DNA from: Solirubrobacter soli DSM 22325
GTDB lineage: Bacteria; Actinomycetota; Thermoleophilia; Solirubrobacterales; Solirubrobacteraceae
Length of the DNA stretch: 64,000 bases
Assembly (NCBI RefSeq): GCF_000423665.1
Contig: NZ_KE384069.1
Span: forward strand, 485,588 to 549,587
Direction: 5' to 3'
The translations under genes and the position numbers were made by a program. This document shows positions 47,496-55,021 of this stretch, in pieces. How positions within the stretch are numbered: the stretch's first letter is position 1; the number at the start of each line of letters is the position of its first letter. The notes below the pieces were generated by a model, which was not told the DNA's origin, searched no databases, and saw only the letters and a list, made by a program, of their open reading frames with translations.

Positions 47496-48210
47496 CCGCC
47501 GTCCCGCGCCCGATCTGCTCGCGCCACTCGTCCGACGGCCCGTTGTCGTCGTAGGCGTCGTGCCAGTTCTGCCACTCGTACGTCGGCGTCTGCGGGTAGC
47601 CCTCGGGCGAGTCCTCCCACGTCTCCTGGCGGCCGAGCGCGGTGATGTCGAGGTAGCTCCAGGTACTGCCCATCGCCTCGTCGCCGCGCTTCTCGACGAA
47701 GTAGGTGCGGAACACGCGGTCGCCGTCGCCGATGAACGCGTTCGTGCCATGCCACTCGTCGACGCCGAAGTCCGCGTCGAAGTCGTCGGTGAGCGTGAAC
47801 CACGGGATGTGCTCCCAGCCCATCCGCGCCTTCAAGCGTGCGATCTCCTCCTGCGGCGCCCGCGAGACGAACACGAGCGTCGTGTCGCGGGCGTTGAGGT
47901 GCGCCGGGTGGGCGACCTGGTCGGCGACGTTCGAGCAGCCGACGCACGCGTGCTCCGGCCAGCCCATGACGCCGGGCTCGAAGAACGCGCGGTAGACGAT
48001 CAGCTGCCGCCGGCCGGCGAACAGCCCGGCCAGGTCGGTCCGGCCTTCCGGGCCGATGAAGGCGTAGTCCTTCTCGACGGCCAGCCACGGCATGCGGCGG
48101 CGCTCGGCGGCCAGGGCGTCGCGCGCCCGCGTGTGCCGCTTCTCGTTGACCAGCAGCGCCTGGCGCGCCGCTTCCCACTCCTGGGATGAGACGATCTGAG
48201 GTGTGTGCAT
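47488..48210 (-). CDS. DUF899 thioredoxin-like protein
   Basis: A 240-residue protein of the DUF899 family: EKRHTRARDALAAERRRMPWLAVEKDYAFIGPEG, then a thioredoxin-like core LIVYRAFFEPG...CVGCSNVADQ (CxxC-like CVGC), LVFVSRAPQEEIARLKARMGWEHIPWFTLTDDFDADFGVDEWHG (over several elements) and the end YEWQNWHDAYDD. The family is thought to be redox-related; its function is not established. An inverted repeat (48211-48230) lies directly before ATG 48210, so expression is probably controlled by a local repressor. Confidence 0.82.
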   Translation of the reverse strand: MHTPQIVSSQEWEAARQALLVNEKRHTRARDALAAERRRMPWLAVEKDYAFIGPEGRTDLAGLFAGRRQLIVYRAFFEPGVMGWPEHACVGCSNVADQVAHPAHLNARDTTLVFVSRAPQEEIARLKARMGWEHIPWFTLTDDFDADFGVDEWHGTNAFIGDGDRVFRTYFVEKRGDEAMGSTWSYLDITALGRQETWEDSPEGYPQTPTYEWQNWHDAYDDNGPSDEWREQIGRGTAVS

Positions 48211-48230
48211 GTGTTACCCAAGGGTTACAC
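48211..48230. promoter_or_regulatory. inverted repeat before the DUF899 gene
   Basis: GTGTTACCC-AA-GGGTTACAC: nine-base arms with one mismatch around a 2-bp centre, ending at the base before ATG 48210. A related AACC...GGTTAC pattern follows at about 48248-48261. The site resembles TetR/HxlR-type operators but differs from the main operator family of the window. Confidence 0.5.
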
Positions 48231-48257
48231 AAGGGCACGTGAGATGCAACCTCTTGG

Positions 48258-48818
48258 TTACTCCTCGGTCAGCATCCTGAACGCGAGCCGGCGCGGGTGG
48301 CCCTGCCGGAACACCAGCGTGAGCCACAGCCGGCCGACGCCGTCGACGACGTCGATCGCGTCGATGTCACCGACGCGCACCGGCCGCAGGCCGACGTCGG
48401 CCAGCAGCGGCTCGGCGTCCTCCGGGCCACACCAGAAGAGGTCCGCGACCGCCCCGCCGATCGCCGGCTCGGCGAACAACTCGTATCCCAGCGAGTTGAA
48501 CGCCCGAACGAACCGCGCGCCCGGCGCGTGCGCGTAGGCGTCCGGGTGGCTCAGGCGGCCCCCGCCGGTGTCGTTGGTCGCGTCGATCACGAGCCGCCCG
48601 TCGAGCGCGGCGCCGTATTCGGCGAGCAGGCCGGGGACGGCATCGCCGGGGGTGGAGAGCAGGACGGCCTCGGCGTGGGCGATCGTGTCGGCGACCGAGA
48701 GGGTCGCCGGCGGCTCCGGCGAGCGTGAGCTGTAGCGCACGTCGTGCCCGGCGCGCTCCCACGCCGCCCCGACGGTCCTGCCGATGTTGCCGCCACCGAT
48801 CACGCCGATCCTGGTCAT
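48258..48818 (-). CDS. NADPH-binding oxidoreductase, F420-dependent NADP reductase-like
   Basis: A 186-residue Rossmann-fold protein: TRIGVIGGGNIGRTVGAAWERAGHDVRYSSRSPEP (Ser-Ser-Arg after the second strand suits NADP), ADTIAHAEAVLLSTPGDAVPGLL, LVIDATNDTGGG and ARFVRAFNSLGYELFAEP. This matches small F420-H2:NADP oxidoreductase-like or NAD(P)-binding domain-10 proteins. It lacks any second domain. It overlaps the MarR gene stop by ATGA, so it is probably controlled by that regulator. Confidence 0.75.
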   Translation of the reverse strand: MTRIGVIGGGNIGRTVGAAWERAGHDVRYSSRSPEPPATLSVADTIAHAEAVLLSTPGDAVPGLLAEYGAALDGRLVIDATNDTGGGRLSHPDAYAHAPGARFVRAFNSLGYELFAEPAIGGAVADLFWCGPEDAEPLLADVGLRPVRVGDIDAIDVVDGVGRLWLTLVFRQGHPRRLAFRMLTEE

Positions 48819-49315
48819 GACCCGACGATACGCCCGAGCCAGCGCGCGAGGATCGCCTCGAGCGCCTCGGCGTCGTCGGGGGCGAGCACCTCGAGGAGGC
48901 GGTGCTCGTTCGCCATGTGTTCGGTGAACGCGTCGTCGATGACGCGGCGGCCGGCGGCGGTCAGGCCGACGACCCGGCCGCGGCCGTCCTGGTCGTCGGC
49001 GCGGCGGGCCACGAGGCCGTCGCGCTCGAGGCGGTCGAGGCGCTTGCTGATCGCGCCGGTGGTGACCATCGTGTGCCGCGCGAGCTCGCCGGGCGCGCGC
49101 TCGAAGGGCTCGCCTGCCCGCCGCAGCGCCGCGAGCACGTCGAACTCGCCCTCGGAGAGCCCGTGGCGCCGGTAGACGATCTCGAGCTCCGCCGTCAGGT
49201 GGGCGGCGAGCCGGTGCAGGCGACCGATCACGCCCTGCGGGCGGACGTCGAGGTCGGGACGCTCGCGCGCCCACGCCGCCTGGATCTCGGCGACGCGATC
49301 GACGATCTCTTCCAT
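48815..49315 (-). CDS. MarR-family transcriptional regulator 1
   Basis: A 166-residue winged-helix regulator: LSEGEFDVLAALRRAGEPFERAPGELARHTMVTTGAISKRLDRLERDGLVARRADDQDGRGRVVGLTAAGRRVID is the canonical MarR wing with the DQDGR turn (seen over its helices). ATG 49315 lies in the middle of the palindrome CTTCCATGGAAG and 7 nt after TAATAT (49323-49328), so the mRNA is probably leaderless and the operator covers the start codon. The frame runs further upstream but crosses the promoter. It is divergent from an EamA transporter that it likely represses, as in many drug-efflux pairs. Confidence 0.87.
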   Translation of the reverse strand: MEEIVDRVAEIQAAWARERPDLDVRPQGVIGRLHRLAAHLTAELEIVYRRHGLSEGEFDVLAALRRAGEPFERAPGELARHTMVTTGAISKRLDRLERDGLVARRADDQDGRGRVVGLTAAGRRVIDDAFTEHMANEHRLLEVLAPDDAEALEAILARWLGRIVGS

Positions 49316-49341
49316 GGAAGCTATATTACCTTCCATGGAAG
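49309..49341. promoter_or_regulatory. twin palindromes centred on divergent start codons
   Basis: CTTCCATGGAAG occurs twice, at 49309-49320 and 49330-49341, 21 bp apart (two helical turns). The central ATG of the left copy is the MarR start (read leftwards) and that of the right copy is the transporter start. Between them, CTATATTAC carries -10 elements for both strands: TATATT (49322-49327) and TAATAT (complement of 49323-49328), each 7 nt from its ATG. Confidence 0.75.
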
Positions 49342-50252
49342 CTAGTTGGCGCTGGCCGCTGATCACCGCGATCGCCCCGATCGCCTGGGGGTCGAACTAC
49401 TGGGTCACGCGGCACGCCCTTCCGGCCGACTTCCCGCTCTACGGCGCGCTGATCCGCGCGCTCCCGGCGGGCCTGCTCCTGCTCGCGCTGCGGCCGCGGC
49501 TTCCTCGTGGCGCGTGGTGGTGGCGCAGCGCGCTGCTCGGCGCGCTCAACGTCGGCGCGTTCTTCGCGCTGATCTACGTCGCCGCGCAGCTGCTGCCGAC
49601 CAGCGTTGCCTCGATGATCATGGCCACGTCGCCGCTCGGGCTGATGCTGTTCGCGTGGCTGATCGTCGCCGAGCGCCCGCGGGGCCCGGCGATCCTCGGC
49701 GCCGCGGTCGGCATCGCCGGCGTCGTGACGATGCTCGCGGGCGGCGCGGGCGCGATCGACCCGCTCGGCGTGCTCGCGTCGGTGGCGGCGATGACCATGT
49801 CCTCGGTGGGGTACCTGCTGGCCAAGCGCTGGGGTGGGGACGTCGACGTCCTGACGCTCACCGCGTGGCAGCTCGTCGCGGGAGGCGCGCTGCTGGCCGT
49901 GGCGGCAGTCGCGTTCGAGGGCGGTCCGCCACCCGTCGATGCCACTGCTTCGCTCGGCTTCGCCTACGTCTCCCTCGTCGCCACCGCGCTCGCCTTCGCG
50001 TGCTGGTTCGCCGGCCTGCGCCACCTCGACGCCGGGACGGTCGGCCTTGTCGGCCTCCTGAACCCGGTCACCGGCGTCCTGCTCGGCACCGTGCTGGCGG
50101 GCGAGGCGCTCGGCGTCCGGCAGGTCGCCGGCATCGCGCTCGTCTTCGCCGGCATCCTCACCGCTTCAACTTCACGGAGAGCGTCTTCGTGGTCCGGTTC
50201 CCGGCCGCGTCGGTGGCGACGACGGTCAGCTTTGCCTTCACGGGCTTCTTGA
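49335..50252 (+). CDS. EamA/DMT-family transporter
   Basis: A 305-residue transporter with ten predicted membrane helices in two EamA repeats: ITAIAPIAWGSNYWVTRHALPADFPLYGALIRALPAGLLLL, SVASMIMATSPLGLMLFAWLIVAERPRG, GWQLVAGGALL-like second repeat, LGFAYVSLVATALAFACWFAGLRHLDAGTVGLVGLLNPVTGVLLGTVLAGEALG (described over helices). Such proteins export small metabolites or drugs. ATG 49335 is leaderless (TATATT 7 nt upstream). The hydrophilic tail after residue 280 overlaps the convergent gene by 95 bp and is probably not functional. Confidence 0.85.
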   Translation: MEASWRWPLITAIAPIAWGSNYWVTRHALPADFPLYGALIRALPAGLLLLALRPRLPRGAWWWRSALLGALNVGAFFALIYVAAQLLPTSVASMIMATSPLGLMLFAWLIVAERPRGPAILGAAVGIAGVVTMLAGGAGAIDPLGVLASVAAMTMSSVGYLLAKRWGGDVDVLTLTAWQLVAGGALLAVAAVAFEGGPPPVDATASLGFAYVSLVATALAFACWFAGLRHLDAGTVGLVGLLNPVTGVLLGTVLAGEALGVRQVAGIALVFAGILTASTSRRASSWSGSRPRRWRRRSALPSRAS

Positions 50253-51096
50253 GCGCCTTCCGCGCCTTCGCGGAGAGCTTCAGCGTCAGCTTCGTGGCGC
50301 CGTTCTTGAGCTTCGCGCTCGCGGTCGACGTGTTCTTGCGGGTCGTCAGCGTGAGCTTCGCCGTGCCCGGCTCGTCCGACGTGAGGGTGAGCGCGACGCC
50401 CCTGCGGATGCTCGCCTTGCCGGCCTTGACGGTCAGTTTGGGCGCCGTCGTGTCCGCGGCGGCAGGCGGCGTCGGGGCGGCTGTCGCCGAAGGGGTGGGC
50501 GTTGCCGTGGGCGTCGGTGTCGCGGTCGCTGTCGCGGCGGGAGTGACGGTGATCGTCAGCGTCCGCTCGGCGGTCACGAACGCACCATCCATCCCGACGA
50601 ACTTGATCTCGTCCGTGCCCACGTAGCCCGGGTCCGGCGTGTACGTCAGCTGCGTCCCGACGTGCGGGTCCACGACGCCGTGCACTCCGTCCTCGGCCTT
50701 GACCAGCACCGAGCCACCGTCGGGGTCGGTGCACGGGAACCCCAGCTTGACCGGCGTGTTCACCTCCGTCGTAGCCGTGCCGTCGGCGCAGCTCGGCAGG
50801 CTGTTGACGACGATGTTGATCGTCGTCTCCTGCGAGGTCTCGGCGCCCCCGTTGGTCACGGTGTAGCGGAGGTGGTCGACGCCGTTGAACGCCGGGGCCG
50901 GCGTGTACGTGCCCGGCAGGCCCGGGAGCGTGCCCGCGGTCGGCGCCGTCGTGATCGTGGCCGTACCGGGCTGGTCGCAGTTGGTCTGCAACTGGATCGG
51001 CACGCCCGGGGTCGTGTGCACGGTGGCGGGCAGGCAGACCGGGGGAGCCGCGGGCGCGCCGAAGGCGGCGAAGACGGCGGCCAAGGTCGCGATCAT
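50158..51096 (-). CDS. secreted Ig-like/cadherin-like repeat protein
   Basis: A 312-residue secreted protein. The signal is short (MIATLAAVFAAFGAPAA). Two repeats of about 90 residues follow, each with TPGVPIQLQTNCDQPG or NTPVKLGFPCTDPDGGS and ending TYTPAPAFNGVDHLRYTV or TYTPDPGYVGTDEIKFVG. This is the tandem-Ig (cadherin-like/Big_9) pattern of adhesion and surface proteins. Then a PTPTATPTP linker and a final basic beta-sandwich (KLTVKAGKASIRRGVALTLTSDEPG). It is translated from an ATGA overlap with the small gene upstream. Confidence 0.65.
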   Translation of the reverse strand: MIATLAAVFAAFGAPAAPPVCLPATVHTTPGVPIQLQTNCDQPGTATITTAPTAGTLPGLPGTYTPAPAFNGVDHLRYTVTNGGAETSQETTINIVVNSLPSCADGTATTEVNTPVKLGFPCTDPDGGSVLVKAEDGVHGVVDPHVGTQLTYTPDPGYVGTDEIKFVGMDGAFVTAERTLTITVTPAATATATPTPTATPTPSATAAPTPPAAADTTAPKLTVKAGKASIRRGVALTLTSDEPGTAKLTLTTRKNTSTASAKLKNGATKLTLKLSAKARKALKKPVKAKLTVVATDAAGNRTTKTLSVKLKR

Positions 51097-51278
51097 GTGG
51101 CGCTCCTGACGGGTTCGGGGGTCTCGGTGACGAGCTCCTCGACGGCGCGCACCAGCCCGACCCATCCGGAGAACGCGCGCGGCTCGTCGCTCGCCTCCAA
51201 ACGGATCTGCCCGGTGGGAGCGGCGCCGTCGAAGCGGAGCTCGAGGCGGATCTGGTGGACTGGGCCTGGAATTGTCAT
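51093..51278 (-). CDS. small protein, 61 aa, unknown
   Basis: A 61-residue cytoplasmic protein: MTIPGPVHQIRLELRFDGAAPTGQIRLEASDEPRAF, then FSGWVGLVRAVEELVTETPEP. It predicts two strands and a helix and has no signal peptide. Its stop overlaps the ATG of the secreted-protein gene (ATGA), which supports that it is translated. I do not recognise a family. The start ATG 51278 has no clear ribosome site. The region from 51279 to 51465 before the kinase gene holds nothing else I can support apart from that gene's promoter. Confidence 0.5.
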   Translation of the reverse strand: MTIPGPVHQIRLELRFDGAAPTGQIRLEASDEPRAFSGWVGLVRAVEELVTETPEPVRSAT

Positions 51279-51465
51279 CGGTACGGCGAAACGTTCGCCG
51301 TCCCGCGCCCTGGGGACATCTAGGTGGACCCGAGACGTGCACCCTAGGATTTGGTCCGTTGCCGTCGGAGCGCGACGCGGAGTCGTCGGGCATCGTCCTT
51401 GCGACGGAGGCGTCATCTGTCGTTCGGCGGAGGCGCGTCGCGGGGCAGTGGAGTACGTTCGACAC

Positions 51466-52614
51466 GTGAGCCGCTTGTGGCCGCTCGTGCGCGGGCATGC
51501 CTTCGACCTGCTGGTCGTGATCGGCGCGATCGAGGCCGCGCTCGAGGCCGCCAGGTGGCACGAGCAGGCGCCGGCCCCTGCCACCTCGCTGTGGTTCGCC
51601 GCGCCCGCGCTCGCGAGCATCGTGCTGGTCCTGCTCGGCCGCCGGCGCTTCCCGTTCGCCGCTCCGGTCGCCGCCTGGGTGCTCGCGGCCGCGGTCTCGT
51701 TCGTCGACGGGGCGCTGACCGTCGACAACTTCGCCATCTTCGCCGCGGCGATGGCCGCGTCGTTCCTGCTCGGCAACGCCGCCGACGTGCGTCAGGGCCG
51801 GATCGGGCTGGCGGTCGTGGCCGGCGCGGCCGCGATCATCGTCTACAACGACCCGGACCACGTCGCCGGCGACTTCATCTTCGTCCCCGCGCTGTTCGCG
51901 ATCGCCTGGCTCGGTGGCTTCGCCCTGCGTGCGGGCGCGACCCAGGCCGAGGCGGCCGAGCTGCGGGCGACGGAGGCCGAGCGCGCGGTGTTCGAGGAGC
52001 GGGTACGGATCGCCCGCGAGCTGCACGACGTCGTCGCGCACCACGTCAGCATGATGGGCGTTCAGGCCGGCGCCGCGCGGCTCGTCATCGATCGCGATCC
52101 CGACAAGGCGAAGGGCGCGCTGTCGGCCATCGAGACCTCGAGCCGGCAGGCCGTGGCGGAACTGCACAACCTGCTCGGGTTCCTGCGCCAGGCCGGCGAC
52201 CGTGACGACGTCGCTCCGCGGCCCGGCCTCGGTGAGCTCGAACGGCTGGCGGCGAGCATGCGCGATTCGCGCCTGCTCGTGGACGTCACGATCCAGGGCG
52301 AGGAGCGGTCGCTGCCACCGACCGTCGACGTCTCGGCGTACCGGATCGTGCAGGAGGCGTTGACGAACACCGTCAAGCACTCGGTCGCCTCGCGCGCCGA
52401 CGTCCATGTGCGCTACTGGCCGGATGCGGTGGAGGTCGAGATCGTCGACGACGGCCGCCCGAAGGCCGAAGCGTCACCCGCATCGACGGGCCTGGGGCTG
52501 ATCGGCATGCGCGAGCGCGCCGCGCTGCACGGTGGGCAGCTCACCGTCGGGCCCGCGTCCGGCGGCGGCTTCGTCGTCAAGGCCAGGCTTCCCATCCCGG
52601 GAGGCGCGCGATGA
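51466..52614 (+). CDS. sensor histidine kinase (HisKA_3/LiaS-DesK type)
   Basis: A 382-residue membrane kinase starting at GTG 51466, with TACGTT 6 nt upstream (leaderless). Residues 10-155 hold about five membrane helices without a large external loop, so it probably senses the membrane itself. The dimerisation/phosphoacceptor helix reads RIARELHDVVAHHVSMMGVQAG (His187), and the ATPase domain shows YRIVQEALTNTVKHS (N box), VEIVDDGRPKAEAS and GLGLIGMRERAALHGG. It phosphorylates the adjacent LuxR-type response regulator, overlapping by ATGA, and probably controls the ABC exporter downstream. Confidence 0.88.
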   Translation: MSRLWPLVRGHAFDLLVVIGAIEAALEAARWHEQAPAPATSLWFAAPALASIVLVLLGRRRFPFAAPVAAWVLAAAVSFVDGALTVDNFAIFAAAMAASFLLGNAADVRQGRIGLAVVAGAAAIIVYNDPDHVAGDFIFVPALFAIAWLGGFALRAGATQAEAAELRATEAERAVFEERVRIARELHDVVAHHVSMMGVQAGAARLVIDRDPDKAKGALSAIETSSRQAVAELHNLLGFLRQAGDRDDVAPRPGLGELERLAASMRDSRLLVDVTIQGEERSLPPTVDVSAYRIVQEALTNTVKHSVASRADVHVRYWPDAVEVEIVDDGRPKAEASPASTGLGLIGMRERAALHGGQLTVGPASGGGFVVKARLPIPGGAR

Positions 52615-53270
52615 GCACCACGGTGCTGCTGGCGGACGACCAGTCGCTCGTCCGCGTGGGGTTCAGGATGATCCTCGAGTCCGACCCCGAGATCGTCGTC
52701 GTCGGCGATGCGGCGACCGGCGAGCAGGCCGTGGCGTCGACGCGCCGCCTGCGTCCCGACGTCGTGCTGATGGACATCCAGATGCCCGGTGGCGACGGCT
52801 TGCAGGCGACCCGCGAGATCGTCGAGACGCCAGGGCTGGCCACCCGCGTGGTCATCCTCACCACGTTCGAGCGCGACGAGTACGTCTTCGAGGCGCTCCA
52901 CGCGGGCGCCAGCGGCTTCCTGCTCAAGAACGCGCCGCCCGAGCAGTTGGTCGAGGCGGTGCGCGTGGTGGCCGCCGGCGACGCGCTGTTGGCACCGTCG
53001 GTCACGCGCCGCATCATCGAGGAGTTCGGTCGCCGACCCGTGGAGCCCGAGGTGCGTGCCCGGGTCGAGTCGCTGACGCAGCGCGAGCGCGAGGTGCTGA
53101 TCCTGCTGGCGCGGGGGAAGAGCAACGCGGAGCTGGCCGCCGAGCTGTTCGTGAGCGAGGGCACGATCAAGACGCACCTGTCGAGCCTGCTCGCCAAGCT
53201 CGGCCTGCGCGACCGCGTCCAGGCCGTCGTGCTGGCCTACGAGAGCGGCCTCGTCACCCCGGGCCGGTAG
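52611..53270 (+). CDS. LuxR/NarL-family response regulator
   Basis: A 219-residue regulator. The receiver domain (1-120) has acidic residues DD at 9-10, phosphoacceptor Asp55 in VVLMDIQMPGGDGL, Thr in ILTTFERDEY and Lys in GFLLKNAPP. The C-terminal DNA-binding domain is SLTQREREVLILLARGKSNAELAAELFVSEGTIKTHLSSLLAKLGLRDRVQAV (a complete LuxR HTH across four helices). It is the partner of the kinase upstream. The following ABC exporter genes are its likely target. Confidence 0.9.
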   Translation: MSTTVLLADDQSLVRVGFRMILESDPEIVVVGDAATGEQAVASTRRLRPDVVLMDIQMPGGDGLQATREIVETPGLATRVVILTTFERDEYVFEALHAGASGFLLKNAPPEQLVEAVRVVAAGDALLAPSVTRRIIEEFGRRPVEPEVRARVESLTQREREVLILLARGKSNAELAAELFVSEGTIKTHLSSLLAKLGLRDRVQAVVLAYESGLVTPGR

Positions 53271-53384
53271 CGGGCGCCTCCGTCGTCCGGCTGAGGCGGG
53301 GGCGACGAAGATCGGCCCTACGGCAGACCAGTGACGTGTCGTGTCGGCGATGACAGGACGGCGTCGCGGCCGGAGACTCAGGGC

Positions 53385-54275
53385 ATGGCTCCAGTAGAGA
53401 TTCGTGAACTCACCAAGCGCTTCCGCGGCGTCGCTGCCGTCGAAGCGCTCTCCTTCGACATCGAGGCCGGTCGTGTGACCGGCTTCCTCGGTCCCAACGG
53501 TGCCGGCAAGAGCACCACGCTGCGCGCGCTGCTCGGCCTCGTCCGGCCGACCGCGGGGACGGCCACGTTCGGCGGCCGGCGCTATGACCAGCTCGAGCGG
53601 CCCGCGGCCAGCGTCGGCGCGGTGCTGGAGGACGCCTCCTTCCACCCGGGGCGCAGCGGCCGCGATCACCTCCGGGTCCTCGCCGCCACCGGCCAGCTTC
53701 CGCCGCGCCGCGTCGACGAGGTGCTGTCGGCGGTCGAGCTCGACCACGCGGCGGACCGGCGGGTGAAGGGCTACTCGATGGGCATGCGCCAGCGCCTGGC
53801 CATCGCCGCCGCGCTGCTCGGTGACCCGAAGGTCCTGATCCTCGACGAGCCGACGAACGGTCTCGACCCGCCCGGGATCAGCTGGCTCCGCGGCCTGCTG
53901 CGCGAGCAGGCGGCAGGCGGGCGGGCGGTGCTGATCTCCAGCCACGTCCTCGCCGAGGTCGCGCAATCCGTCGACGACGTCGTGGTCGTCGCCCGCGGGC
54001 GCCTTCGCGCCCAGGGGACCCTCGAGAAGGTGCTGGGCGGCGACGACGGGCCGGCGACCGAGGTCCGCGCGCAGGACCCGGGGCGGCTGGCGGGCGCGCT
54101 CGCACGTCGCGGCCACCGCGTCGAGCGCGACGGTGACGTGCTGCACGTGCTCGGGGCGACCCCGGCCGAGGTCGGCGAGGTCGCCGTCTTCGAGCGGGTG
54201 CCGGTCCTCGGTCTCGCACCGCTCAGGCGGTCCCTGGAAGACGCGTTCCTCGCGCTGACGGGAGCTGCGGCATGA
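53385..54275 (+). CDS. ABC exporter ATPase (antibiotic/bacitracin-type)
   Basis: A 296-residue ATPase: Walker A GFLGPNGAGKSTTLRALLGLV, signature YSMGMRQRLAIAAALLG, Walker B KVLILDEPTNGLDPPGI and H-loop LISSHVLAEV. The C-terminal extension (about 215-296) is typical of the CcmA/BcrA-type drug and lipid exporters. It overlaps the permease gene by ATGA. With the upstream kinase and regulator it forms the kind of two-component plus transporter module that answers to cell-envelope antibiotics. The 114 bp between the regulator and this gene show no clear terminator. Confidence 0.87.
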   Translation: MAPVEIRELTKRFRGVAAVEALSFDIEAGRVTGFLGPNGAGKSTTLRALLGLVRPTAGTATFGGRRYDQLERPAASVGAVLEDASFHPGRSGRDHLRVLAATGQLPPRRVDEVLSAVELDHAADRRVKGYSMGMRQRLAIAAALLGDPKVLILDEPTNGLDPPGISWLRGLLREQAAGGRAVLISSHVLAEVAQSVDDVVVVARGRLRAQGTLEKVLGGDDGPATEVRAQDPGRLAGALARRGHRVERDGDVLHVLGATPAEVGEVAVFERVPVLGLAPLRRSLEDAFLALTGAAA

Positions 54276-54994
54276 TCGCCCTGCTGAAGGCCGAGCTGCT
54301 CAAGCTCCGCACCACCCGCACGTTCGCCGCGGTCGTCGGTACCGCGGCCGCGCTCTCGCTGATCCTCGTCGCGCTCGGGACGATCCTCGGCAAGGAGACC
54401 GACCCCGAAGCGCTGTTCACCAACGACTCGATCACCTACATCATCGTCCTGCTCGGAGCGATCGGCATGACCGGCGAGTGGCGCCATCGCACGATCACCG
54501 GCAGCGTGCTCGCGGCGCCGAACCGGCTCCGTCTGCTCATCGCCAAGGCCCTCGCCTACGGGTTGGCCGGCGTCGTGCTGACGCTGCTGGTGACCGTGGC
54601 GACCATGGCCGTCGGCACGGCGATCCTCGACGCGCGCGGCGACGCGACCCTCGGCGCCGGCGGCCTCGCCGACGTGCTCTGGCGCAACCTGGCCGTCGCC
54701 GCCGTTCTCGGCCCGCTCGGCGTCTGCGTCGGCGCCCTCGTGCGCAACCAGATCGTCACCGTGGTCGGGCTGGTCGCGCTGGCCGCGATGCTCGAGCCGG
54801 CGATCGCCCAGGTCGCCCCGGACGTGGGCCGCTTCGGTCCTCTGGCCGGCGCACCCGGCGGCATCCTCGGCGGCCCCGACGCCGCCGCGGGCGGACTGCT
54901 GGCGCCGGGTCTCGCCGCCGCGGTCCTGATCGGCTGGGCGGGCCTGGCGTTCGCGGCGGCCGCCTGGCGGCTGCAGCGCCGCGACCTCGTCTGA
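54272..54994 (+). CDS. ABC-2-type exporter permease
   Basis: A 240-residue membrane protein with about six helices: MIALLKAELLKLRTTRTFAAVVGTAAALSLILVALG at the start (the AELLKLRTTR motif is typical of ABC-2 permeases), SITYIIVLLGAIGMTGEWRHRTITGSVLAAPNRLRLLIAKALAYGLAGV (described over loop and helix) and a last helix LAAAVLIGWAGLAFAAAAW. It makes the pore for the ATPase encoded just before. The substrate is unknown. Confidence 0.85.
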   Translation: MIALLKAELLKLRTTRTFAAVVGTAAALSLILVALGTILGKETDPEALFTNDSITYIIVLLGAIGMTGEWRHRTITGSVLAAPNRLRLLIAKALAYGLAGVVLTLLVTVATMAVGTAILDARGDATLGAGGLADVLWRNLAVAAVLGPLGVCVGALVRNQIVTVVGLVALAAMLEPAIAQVAPDVGRFGPLAGAPGGILGGPDAAAGGLLAPGLAAAVLIGWAGLAFAAAAWRLQRRDLV

Positions 54995-55021
54995 CTCCTC
55001 CCCGAAACGAAAGTCATCCCC

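Noticed and set aside
53271..53384. Possible terminator or regulatory RNA between the response regulator and the ABC exporter
   Set aside because: GC-rich with weak pairings but no stem followed by a T run and no recognised element; nothing I can support.
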